This document shows, one piece after another, positions 18,047 to 24,942 of a stretch of 37,683 nucleotides of DNA (the first letter of the stretch is position 1; every line of letters starts with the position of its first letter). The stretch is from Clostridia bacterium (GTDB taxonomy: Bacteria; Bacillota; Clostridia; Oscillospirales; Acutalibacteraceae): NCBI GenBank assembly GCA_017549565.1, contig JAFYUI010000010.1, forward strand, positions 1-37,683, given 5' to 3'. Position numbers and translations under genes: made by a program. The notes under the pieces were generated by a model. That model worked only from the letters and a program-made list of their open reading frames with translations. It did no database searches and was not told the origin of the DNA.

Positions 18047-18820
18047 ATGAATATCGGCGTTTCTACCGCTTCACTTTATCCGCTTGAAACCGAACTTGCG
18101 CTTTTAGAAATTGCCAAAGCAGGCGTAAAGACAACCGAAATTTTTATAAACTGCGAAAGCGAAATGAAGCCCGCCTTTGTTGATATTTTATCCGATATTA
18201 AGGATGATTACGGCATAAATATCACATCTATCCACCCAACCTATTCATTGGCAGAATCTTTTTTGCTTTTTTCCGAATATGAACGCCGCTTTTACGAGGG
18301 TGTCGAAAAATTTAAACGCTATTCTGAAATGGCGGCACAGCTTGGCGCAAAATACATTATCTTGCACGGCGGCAAGGATAACGGCATTACAACCGACGAG
18401 GAATACTGCCAGCGTTATATGCTGCTTAATGAAGAAACCCGCAAAAACGGTGTTATTGTTTTGCAAGAAAATGTAGCGAATTTTCGTTCGCGCGATAAAG
18501 AATTTTTGAAATCTATGTGCAATATTTTGGGCGACGATGCACAATTTTGCTTTGATATAAAACAGTCCATCCGGTCGGGTTATAACCCATTTAAATTGAT
18601 TGAAGAATTTTACCCCCACATTAAGCATTGCCACATAAGTGACCACTCGCTCAGCAGTGACTGTCTGTTACCCTTTAATGGTGGCTTTAATTTTAAAGAT
18701 TTCTTTTCGGTAATGGCGTCAAAGGGCTATAATGGTGCCTATGTAATAGAGGTTTATAAAAACGCATATAAAACCTATGATGAAATTTTTAACTCACATA
18801 AACAATTATTGAAAATTTAA
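18047..18820 (+). CDS. Sugar phosphate isomerase/epimerase family TIM-barrel protein
   Basis: A 257-residue AP-endonuclease-2-like TIM barrel. Candidate metal ligands are seen in IILHGGKD, VLQENVANF, FCFDIKQS, CHISDHS and YVIEVYK (His, Glu, Asp, His, Glu order typical of the superfamily). The sugar or other substrate cannot be read from sequence. I prefer the ATG at 18047 (MNIGVSTASLYP). The ATG at 18038 is only one base from the GGGAG ribosome-binding site, although it forms an ATGA overlap with the rqcH stop. It is the last gene of the operon; no terminator is visible before the next promoter. Confidence 0.85.
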   Translation: MNIGVSTASLYPLETELALLEIAKAGVKTTEIFINCESEMKPAFVDILSDIKDDYGINITSIHPTYSLAESFLLFSEYERRFYEGVEKFKRYSEMAAQLGAKYIILHGGKDNGITTDEEYCQRYMLLNEETRKNGVIVLQENVANFRSRDKEFLKSMCNILGDDAQFCFDIKQSIRSGYNPFKLIEEFYPHIKHCHISDHSLSSDCLLPFNGGFNFKDFFSVMASKGYNGAYVIEVYKNAYKTYDEIFNSHKQLLKI

Positions 18821-18830
18821 CATTTCCATA

Positions 18831-18859
18831 TTGCTTTTTTGAATGCATTGTTGTATAAT
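18831..18859 (+). promoter_or_regulatory. Promoter for the CapA/CapB pair
   Basis: -35 TTGCTT (18831-18836), 17-nt spacer, -10 TATAAT (18854-18859). It begins 10 nt after the preceding stop codon with no terminator between, so read-through from the upstream operon is possible. Confidence 0.65.
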
Positions 18860-18909
18860 ATTCTTTATCAAAATGGTGTATTATGACATTAAAATAAAGG
18901 GTGTATAAA

Positions 18910-19626
18910 TTGAACAACATTTCCATAAAAGATTTACTCGACATATTACTTAAAAATTTAATCATAATTATACTTGCCGCAGTTATTTGTGCTACAGGCG
19001 CTTATGTTTATTGTGAAAAATTCACTGATGAAAAATTCGCTTCACACGGTTCTATTTTAGTAACCAACGGCGGCATTATAACAGATGACCAGGGCAAGCC
19101 GGTTGAAAACTCGCAAATTGCGGCTTCTATCAACCTTTTACCAACCATTCAAAAGCTTCTTGCCAGCCCCGATATTTATAAAACCGTTGCTGAACAATTT
19201 AATAATAAATACACCACAGGTCAGCTTATGGGCGCCATGCGTCTTTCAGCCCCCGAAGAGCATTCACTTGTATTAGACATTACTTTTGTGTTATCTTCAA
19301 GAGAAGATGTACCGGCAGTTACAAATGCTTTTTTAGAAGCCGCTTCAAAATATATAGCTTCTTTGATTGAAGGCACTCGTATTGACATTATAGCACAGGC
19401 CAGCGGCACATATAAAACTGCACCACAAACCGCAAAAACTACAGTAACAGCATTTGTTTTCGGCGCTTTAATCTGCTATGCAATTTTATTCCTTATTTTT
19501 ATTTTAAACATTACAATTAAATCTGATGAAGATTTTGCATCACATTATGATGTTCCTGTTCTTGGCAACATACCCGATTTTGATGCTAAAAGCAATAAAA
19601 AATCTTATTATAAGAATAAGGATTAA
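18910..19626 (+). CDS. Wzz/CapA-like chain-length determinant and kinase activator
   Basis: Membrane protein of 238 residues with a transmembrane helix near residues 14-36 (NLIIIILAAVICATGAYVYC) and another near 172-195 (VFGALICYAILFLIFILNI). The extracytoplasmic domain lies between them. The C-terminal VPVLGNIPDF is the usual junction leading to the BY-kinase partner. In known systems such proteins set polysaccharide chain length and activate the CapB tyrosine kinase. I place the start at the TTG at 18910, 9 nt after AAAGG; the GTG at 18901 touches the ribosome-binding site. It is 14 nt upstream of the kinase gene. Confidence 0.85.
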   Translation: MNNISIKDLLDILLKNLIIIILAAVICATGAYVYCEKFTDEKFASHGSILVTNGGIITDDQGKPVENSQIAASINLLPTIQKLLASPDIYKTVAEQFNNKYTTGQLMGAMRLSAPEEHSLVLDITFVLSSREDVPAVTNAFLEAASKYIASLIEGTRIDIIAQASGTYKTAPQTAKTTVTAFVFGALICYAILFLIFILNITIKSDEDFASHYDVPVLGNIPDFDAKSNKKSYYKNKD

Positions 19627-19640
19627 GGAGGATATTAAAA

Positions 19641-20351
19641 ATGGCTAATAAACCCACAAACGAAAAATTAGTTATGGCTAATATCCGCCAAAGGATAACC
19701 TTTGCCATAGTTGAATCCTATAAAAACACACGCACCAATATTATTAACCTTATGGCTAAGAAAAATGCCAAAATCTTGGCAATTTCAAGTCCTAACGCAT
19801 CAGAAGGTAAATCAACAACCTCTCTTAATGTTGCAATTACCATTTCCCAGCTTGAAAAACGCGTTTTGGTTATTGACTGCGATGTTCACAAGCCAACAAT
19901 TCACAAAAAGCTTAAAATTGAAAACAATGTTGGCATTTTGGATGTTATTCTTGAGAAAGCGACCCTTGAAGAAGCTATTCACAAGCATAACGATTATTTA
20001 GATGTTCTTACTTGTAACACCATTCCCGTTAAATCGACCGAGCTTTTGAACACAACCAAGTTCGATGAGGTTTTAAAACAACTCAGCGAGGAATATGATT
20101 ATATTATAATCGACACTCCCCCAATTAACCCCGTTTCAGATGCTTTGGTTATTGCACAAAAGGTTGATGCATTTGTTTTGGTTATTCGTGCGGCCAGCAC
20201 AACACACGATGCATATAAAAAGGCAGTTAAAGCGCTTGGGGTTTTGGGTATTAGCGTTGACGGTGTTATTATAAACGGTGCTGACCCCAGACCAAAGGGA
20301 TATTACAAAAGCAAGTACAGTTATTATAAAAGCGGAAAGACCTATTATTAA
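19641..20351 (+). CDS. CapB-type bacterial tyrosine kinase (BY-kinase)
   Basis: Cytoplasmic P-loop tyrosine autokinase of 236 residues. Walker A is SPNASEGKST (K57), Walker A' is VLVIDCDVHKP (D79, D81) and Walker B is IIIDTPP (D158). The C terminus (about 222-236) is a tyrosine cluster, YYKSKYSYYKSGKTYY, the autophosphorylation tail. A strong AAGGAGGAT ribosome-binding site precedes the ATG. It works with the preceding CapA-like activator and is expected to be dephosphorylated by the PHP phosphatase encoded 62 bp downstream, past a terminator. Confidence 0.93.
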   Translation: MANKPTNEKLVMANIRQRITFAIVESYKNTRTNIINLMAKKNAKILAISSPNASEGKSTTSLNVAITISQLEKRVLVIDCDVHKPTIHKKLKIENNVGILDVILEKATLEEAIHKHNDYLDVLTCNTIPVKSTELLNTTKFDEVLKQLSEEYDYIIIDTPPINPVSDALVIAQKVDAFVLVIRAASTTHDAYKKAVKALGVLGISVDGVIINGADPRPKGYYKSKYSYYKSGKTYY

Positions 20352-20357
20352 AATTAA

Positions 20358-20384
20358 AACGGGAGGATATTTCTCCCGTTTTTT
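20358..20384 (+). terminator. Terminator after the BY-kinase gene
   Basis: Stem AACGGGAG / CTCCCGTT with a 7-nt loop, followed by a T6 tract. It lies between kinase and phosphatase genes, so it may attenuate phosphatase expression relative to the kinase. Confidence 0.85.
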
Positions 20385-20413
20385 AATACTTTATTTTGGA
20401 GGTGACAATTTAA

Positions 20414-21157
20414 ATGCTGCTTGATTTACACACACACATTTTGCCCGATTGTGATGACGGCGCAAAAAGCGTTAAAATTTCTTTAGAGCTTTTAAAAATG
20501 ATGAAATCTCAAGGCATTACAAATGTTGTCGCCACGCCGCATTTTTACCCTGATAGTGACACTATTGATGGATTTAAAGCAAGGGTATCTTCGGCCTTGG
20601 GTAAGCTTGAAAAAGTCAAACCAAAGGATTTTCCCGAAATTTTAATCGGTTGTGAGCTATTTTATTTTAGAAACATTTCCAAAAGCGAATATATTAAAGA
20701 TTTTACAATAAATAATAGCCATTACATTTTGCTTGAACCAAATCCTTATTTTATTGATAAAATTTTTATGGATGAAATATTATATTTAAAAAACGATTTA
20801 GGACTTATACCCATCATCCCCCATATTGAACGCTATAATAAAGCAAAGGGCTTTAAAACCTTTTTAAATTTTATTAAAGAAAATAAAATTTTAACACAGG
20901 TAAACTGTGCATCTTTCTTTGATAGAGCTTATAACCGAACAATTAAAACACTTTTCGAAAAAAGATTAGTTACCTTTATCGCAACCGATTCACATTCAAT
21001 GAATCGCCCACCTATGATGGGGCTTGCACTTTGCGAAATTGAAAACAGATTTTCGCCACAAGCAAAGCAAATAATTCTTCATAACCTTAATTCCCTTTTA
21101 AATGATATAACCAATAAGGAACAAACCGATGAAATCGAACAGTTTAAATATTTGTAA
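20414..21157 (+). CDS. PHP-family tyrosine-protein phosphatase (CapC/CpsB-like)
   Basis: Metal-dependent phosphatase of 247 residues in the polymerase-and-histidinol-phosphatase fold. Metal ligands are seen in DLHTHILPDCDDG (H6, H8), TPHFYP, PHIERY and ATDSHS. Such enzymes reverse BY-kinase autophosphorylation. GGAGGTG lies 9-10 nt before the ATG. The 3' end overlaps the start of pgeF by 29 bp. Confidence 0.92.
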   Translation: MLLDLHTHILPDCDDGAKSVKISLELLKMMKSQGITNVVATPHFYPDSDTIDGFKARVSSALGKLEKVKPKDFPEILIGCELFYFRNISKSEYIKDFTINNSHYILLEPNPYFIDKIFMDEILYLKNDLGLIPIIPHIERYNKAKGFKTFLNFIKENKILTQVNCASFFDRAYNRTIKTLFEKRLVTFIATDSHSMNRPPMMGLALCEIENRFSPQAKQIILHNLNSLLNDITNKEQTDEIEQFKYL

Positions 21158-21950
21158 AAATGGCAATGTCGTTTATTTAACCTTTCCAAAGCTTTTAAAA
21201 ACAGGTCTTGTACGCCATATTTTTTCAACTAAAATCGGCGGTGTAAGTCCTGCGCCTTATGGCGAAATGAATATGGGCTTTTATACAGGTGACGCAAGAG
21301 AAAATGTTGTAAAAAATTATGAGCTTTTGTGTGACAGTGTCGGTATTGACACCGCACATTTAGTTTTATCAAGGCAAACCCACACTAATAATGTAAAAAT
21401 CGTAGATAAAAGCCATTGCGGTACAGGATATACCAAAGAATCCTTTCAGGATATTGACGGGCTTATCACAAACCAGTCGGGTGTTGCGCTTGTAACCCAA
21501 TATGCCGACTGCACACCCCTTATTTTTTGCGACCCTGTTAAAAAGGTTATTGCAACCTCGCATTCAGGTTGGCGCGGCACGGTTAAAGAAATTGGCAAGG
21601 TAACAGTTGAAAAAATGATGCGGGAATTTGGCTCTGAGCCCGCTGATATTATCGCCTGCATCGGCCCTTGTATTCATAAGTGCTGTTATGAGGTAGACAC
21701 ACCTGTTTTTAACGAATTTAAAAAGCTTTCACACCTTAAGCTCGACAAAATTTTCACCGATAAAGGCGGTGGAAAGTATTGGCTTGATATGGTCGAAGCC
21801 AACAAGCAAATACTGATAAACGCCGGTATAAAAGAAGAAAATATGGATATTGCCGATTTGTGCACACAGTGTAACAGCGATATACTTCACTCACATCGTG
21901 CAACAAAAGGACAACGCGGTACAATCGGTGTAATTATTGAACTTAAATAA
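21129..21950 (+). CDS. pgeF: Peptidoglycan editing factor / purine nucleoside phosphorylase PgeF (YfiH family)
   Basis: Laccase-domain (Cu-oxidase_4) protein of 273 residues. The family includes purine-nucleoside-active enzymes and an E. coli protein that removes mis-incorporated serine from peptidoglycan precursors. Metal-site segments are visible: SRQTHTN, YADCTPL, SHSGWRGT, CIGPCIHKCCYEV and SHRATKGQRG. The ATG at 21129 lies inside the preceding gene, 8 nt after AAGGA, and no later ATG fits before the conserved HIFSTKIGGVS segment. A bidirectional terminator follows. Confidence 0.9.
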   Translation: MKSNSLNICKNGNVVYLTFPKLLKTGLVRHIFSTKIGGVSPAPYGEMNMGFYTGDARENVVKNYELLCDSVGIDTAHLVLSRQTHTNNVKIVDKSHCGTGYTKESFQDIDGLITNQSGVALVTQYADCTPLIFCDPVKKVIATSHSGWRGTVKEIGKVTVEKMMREFGSEPADIIACIGPCIHKCCYEVDTPVFNEFKKLSHLKLDKIFTDKGGGKYWLDMVEANKQILINAGIKEENMDIADLCTQCNSDILHSHRATKGQRGTIGVIIELK

Positions 21951-21982
21951 AAAAATCCGTCAGTTAAAACTGACGGATTTTT
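21951..21982. terminator. Bidirectional terminator between pgeF and yerC
   Basis: Perfect stem AAATCCGTCAGTT / AACTGACGGATTT with loop AA, A-rich on the left and T-rich on the right. It serves both convergent units. Confidence 0.9.
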
Positions 21983-21984
21983 AT

Positions 21985-22260
21985 TTATTTTATAAACTGT
22001 TTATATCCATTTCCATATTTAACAGCATTTGAAACACGGCTTAAGGTAGCGGAGGAAATATCGGTTTCCTCAATCACCTGATTATATGTCTTACCCTGAA
22101 GTAAAAGCTTTGCAGCCATTAAACGCTGTGTCATTTGTTCAATTTCATTTTTAGTGCAAAGGTCAGCAAATAAAAGTTCCATATCCTTTGCATTTTCGAT
22201 TGATGCCAAAAGTTCAAAAAGCCCGTTAACCATATTGGCGGTTATTTTTTCAGGAGCCAT
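21985..22260 (-). CDS. yerC: YerC/YecD-family TrpR-like DNA-binding protein
   Basis: A 91-residue TrpR/YerC helix-turn-helix protein. The DNA-binding part is YNQVIEETDISSATLSRVSN, preceded by LCTKNEIEQMTQRLMAAKLL. The ATG at 22260 is 6 nt after GAGGTG; the upstream GTG at 22269 is part of that site. It begins 10 nt after the stop of the ABC ATPase gene and so is almost certainly co-transcribed with the transporter. The effector and operator are unknown; Trp binding is not established for this branch. Confidence 0.88.
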   Translation of the reverse strand: MAPEKITANMVNGLFELLASIENAKDMELLFADLCTKNEIEQMTQRLMAAKLLLQGKTYNQVIEETDISSATLSRVSNAVKYGNGYKQFIK

Positions 22261-22270
22261 TATAATCACC

Positions 22271-23026
22271 TCATATTTCGTTTGATTTATTTAAGAAATT
22301 GCGTGTTTTTTCGGATTTGGGGTTATCAAACACCTCTTCAGGTGTGCCCATTTCTTCGATAACACCATCTGCCATAAAGATTACCTTATCCGAAACATTT
22401 TTTGCAAAATCCATTTCGTGTGTTACGATAATCATTGTGCTGTCTTTACCCTTAAGACCTTTTATAACCTTTAAAACTTCACCTGTAAGTTCGGGGTCCA
22501 AAGCCGATGTCGGCTCATCAAAGCAAAGAATTTGCGGGTTTAAAGCAAGTGCCCTTGCAATAGCTACACGCTGTTGCTGACCGCCCGAAAGCTGACAAGG
22601 ATAAAAATCCATCTTTTCGGTAAGACCAACCTTTTCAATAAGCTTTTTTGCTCTGTTTTCAATTTCTTCGGCTGTGCCACGCTTTAAAAGTGTGGGTGCC
22701 AAGGTTACATTTTCTAAAACAGTATATTGCGGAAATAAATTAAAGGACTGAAAAACCATACCAAAATGCAAGCGGTTTTCTCTAATTTCATCATCGGTAT
22801 ACTTACGAAGACTGCCGCCGTCATAAATCACATTACCGTCTACCGAAATTGTGCCCTCTTCTGAAAATTCCAAAAAGTTTATGCAACGAAGAAGTGTTGT
22901 TTTACCACTGCCCGAAGAGCCGATAATCGATAAAACCTCGCCCTTTTCAAGTGAAAAACTGATATCCTTTAAAACTTCGTACTTGCCAAAGCTTTTTTTA
23001 ATGTTTTTAATTTCTAAAAAAGCCAT
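22271..23026 (-). CDS. Polar amino-acid ABC transporter, ATP-binding protein
   Basis: Cytoplasmic ATPase of a PAAT-family importer, 251 residues. Walker A is GSSGSGKT at about 36-43, the signature is LSGGQQQR near 145, Walker B is ILCFDEPTSALDPE near 170, and the switch histidine is in IVTHEMDFAK. An AAGGGGGAA ribosome-binding site precedes the ATG, which lies 12 nt after the permease stop. It belongs to the GlnQ/HisP-like class; the sequence does not show which amino acid is carried. Confidence 0.94.
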   Translation of the reverse strand: MAFLEIKNIKKSFGKYEVLKDISFSLEKGEVLSIIGSSGSGKTTLLRCINFLEFSEEGTISVDGNVIYDGGSLRKYTDDEIRENRLHFGMVFQSFNLFPQYTVLENVTLAPTLLKRGTAEEIENRAKKLIEKVGLTEKMDFYPCQLSGGQQQRVAIARALALNPQILCFDEPTSALDPELTGEVLKVIKGLKGKDSTMIIVTHEMDFAKNVSDKVIFMADGVIEEMGTPEEVFDNPKSEKTRNFLNKSNEI

Positions 23027-23038
23027 ATCAGTTCCCCC

Positions 23039-23734
23039 TTAACTCTTGAAATAGTCGAGTTTTTTCTCAACCTTGCCAAGAACAATAGTTAAAATGCCGA
23101 CAAAAATAAGATAAAATACACCTGTGTAGAAAAGTGGCCAAACAAGTGCATTACGGCTTGCAAGTTGACCTGCCTTCATAATAATTTCAGGAAGCATAAT
23201 ACAGTTAGCAAGTGCGGTATCCTTAATAAGTGTGATAATTTCATTTGACATTGGGGGCACAATGCGTTTAATTACCTGCTTTAAAACAATTTTTCTAAAC
23301 ACCTGTGATTTAGTAAGGCCTAAAACATAGCCGGCTTCATACTGCCCTTGTGATATGCTTTCTATACCGCCACGGTATATTTCCGAAAAATAGCAGGCAT
23401 AGTTAATTGCAAAAGCTACCAATACAGGTATAATCATACCCATATTTTCGATACCGTAATTTTGCACGAAAAACAGATTAATATTACGCGAAATCGGTAT
23501 ATTGAAAATCAAACCGGGCGCATAATAAAATATAAAAATTTGAAGCATAAGCGGTATACCGCGAACTATCCAAACAAATACCTTTGTTATGTATTTAAGC
23601 GGTTTAAATTTGCTCATTGAACAAAAGGCTATAGGCAAACCAAGCGGTGCGCCACAAAGCAGCGTCACCGCAAAGATTAGCAAAGATAATTTAAAGCCTT
23701 CTAAAAGAAATAGGGTTACTTGTAAAAAGGTCAT
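23039..23734 (-). CDS. Polar amino-acid ABC transporter, permease
   Basis: His/Glu/Gln/Arg-type inner-membrane permease of 231 residues with about five hydrophobic helices. The start of the transport domain appears as VWIVRGIPLMLQIF. The EAA loop that contacts the ATPase is seen as SQGQYEAGYVLGLTKSQVF. GGAG lies 6 nt before the ATG. It sits between the binding-protein and ATPase genes of the same importer. A single permease gene implies a homodimer. Confidence 0.93.
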   Translation of the reverse strand: MTFLQVTLFLLEGFKLSLLIFAVTLLCGAPLGLPIAFCSMSKFKPLKYITKVFVWIVRGIPLMLQIFIFYYAPGLIFNIPISRNINLFFVQNYGIENMGMIIPVLVAFAINYACYFSEIYRGGIESISQGQYEAGYVLGLTKSQVFRKIVLKQVIKRIVPPMSNEIITLIKDTALANCIMLPEIIMKAGQLASRNALVWPLFYTGVFYLIFVGILTIVLGKVEKKLDYFKS

Positions 23735-23762
23735 TATAATCTCCGAAAGTTATTTAACTTAA

Positions 23763-24554
23763 TTATTTTACTTGATCAGCATAATCAAGGATAGTGGTGT
23801 TAAGAACTTCATACTTTTCAGCAATCTTCTTGATTGTGCCATCTTCTGCAAGCTTAACGAGTTGTTCGTTTACTTTTGCAGTAAGGTCGCTACCCTTCTT
23901 GAAGCCGATAGCATAATATTCAACATCAGATGAAAGGTCATCAACGATTTGAAGGTCAGCATAGTTGCCTTTACCGCAATAGCTCTTAGCAAGCTGAGCG
24001 TCTAAAACAGCAAAGTCAGCAGTTAAAGAGGTAACTTCCATAAGGCAGTCGGTTTGCTTTGTGCAGTTCTTAACAGTTACACCTTCAAATGTTGCAGCAT
24101 ATTCAGCACCGGCAGAGCCATCTTCAACAGCAGCGGTCTTGCCCTTTAAGTCAGCAGCTTTTGTGATGCCACTGTCTTTCTTAACAACGATTACCTGACG
24201 GTTTTCCATATAGTTGTAAGAGAAGTCAACCTTGTCTGCACGAGCAACGCCGTCATCATCCTTGGTATTGCAGGTAAAGCCGTTCCATACGCAGTCGATT
24301 GTGCCTGAATCTAAGTCAGTATATTTATTATCCCATTCAATAAGCTGGAAGTAAACATCATAGCCAAGGTTTTCAAAAACTGCTTTTGCAAGGTCGGTAT
24401 CAAAGCCGATAAGTTCGCCGTTTTCTTCATAGTTCATAGGTGCATATTCTGTATAACCAACAACGATGGTTTCTTTTTCGGTTTTTGCGCCGCAGCCTGC
24501 AAAGCAAGCAACGAGAAGTGCGAGTGTCATAAGTAAAGCAATAAGTTTTTTCAT
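23763..24554 (-). CDS. Amino-acid ABC transporter substrate-binding lipoprotein
   Basis: Extracellular solute receptor (family 3) of 263 residues. A Lys-initiated signal (MKKLIALLMTLALLVAC) ends in a lipobox, either LVAC or FAGC three residues later, so the mature protein should be lipid-anchored. The first lobe follows with VVGYTEYAPMNYEENGELIG and GFDTDLAKAV, typical of SBP_bac_3. The ATG at 24554 is chosen because AAAGGAG lies 9 nt upstream and because the signal peptide starts there; the longer frame would start at a GTG at 24608. The ligand is not identifiable. Confidence 0.93.
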   Translation of the reverse strand: MKKLIALLMTLALLVACFAGCGAKTEKETIVVGYTEYAPMNYEENGELIGFDTDLAKAVFENLGYDVYFQLIEWDNKYTDLDSGTIDCVWNGFTCNTKDDDGVARADKVDFSYNYMENRQVIVVKKDSGITKAADLKGKTAAVEDGSAGAEYAATFEGVTVKNCTKQTDCLMEVTSLTADFAVLDAQLAKSYCGKGNYADLQIVDDLSSDVEYYAIGFKKGSDLTAKVNEQLVKLAEDGTIKKIAEKYEVLNTTILDYADQVK

Positions 24555-24661
24555 TTTTAATTTCTCCTTTAAAATTATGTTTTTTAAAAATTTGTGTTTT
24601 TTGCGCACTTTAGAAATTTAGTTAAGTAAAGTGAGCCGTTAAAAAATAAAAAGTATTCAGT

Positions 24662-24682
24662 TTAGTTTCGGTGGACTTTCAT
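24662..24682 (-). CDS. Possible 6-residue leader peptide (MKVHRN) of the ABC operon
   Basis: A 7-codon frame, ATG to TAA, encodes MKVHRN. It has a near-perfect GGAGG exactly 9 nt upstream (24692-24696) and lies about 30 nt after the predicted transcription start. It precedes the binding-protein gene by 107 nt within the 5' leader. Short reading frames with strong ribosome-binding sites in such leaders often act in attenuation. I see no clear terminator/antiterminator pair beyond the CACTTTA hairpin (24606-24633), so the function is inference. Confidence 0.4.
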   Translation of the reverse strand: MKVHRN

Positions 24683-24717
24683 TTCTTTTTTCCTCCATGC
24701 GCTGTGTCGATGTTGTT

Positions 24718-24746
24718 ATTATACTTCACTTCGATAAAGTTGTAAA
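24718..24746 (-). promoter_or_regulatory. Promoter of the amino-acid ABC transporter operon
   Basis: -35 TTTACA (24741-24746), 17-nt spacer, -10 TATAAT (24718-24723) on the minus strand. It gives a 5' leader of about 155 nt before the binding-protein gene. Confidence 0.75.
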
Positions 24747-24859
24747 GTGTTTTTTTGCGATTTTTTAAAGTTTGTGCACTTTACCTAATTAAAGAGGTAA
24801 AGTGTTGGCACTTTTATCCACATAATTGGCTTGTTTTGCTATTTGAAGCCATAAAATTG

Positions 24860-24888
24860 TTGTTATTTGGGTTATATTATGTTATAAT
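24860..24888 (+). promoter_or_regulatory. Promoter of the LTA-synthase-like gene
   Basis: -35 TTGTTA (24860-24865), 17-nt spacer, -10 TATAAT (24883-24888), 54 nt before the ATG. It is divergent from the ABC promoter. Confidence 0.7.
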
Positions 24889-24942
24889 ATGGCTATCAAT
24901 ATGTCAAAATATATATGCTCTCTTGAAAGGACCGTATATTAA

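Larger units (their letters stand above)
24606..24804. promoter_or_regulatory. Cluster of CACTTTA / TAAAGTG half-sites around the ABC promoter
   Basis: Three inverted pairs: CACTTTA (24606-24612) with TAAAGTG (24627-24633); CACTTCG (24727-24733) with TAAAGTG (24743-24749), overlapping the -35; and a perfect 9-bp pair CACTTTACC (24777-24785) / GGTAAAGTG (24796-24804). A further CACTTTT half follows near 24810. They surround the ABC-operon promoter and leader. They could be operators or RNA hairpins; no regulator is proven. Confidence 0.5.
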
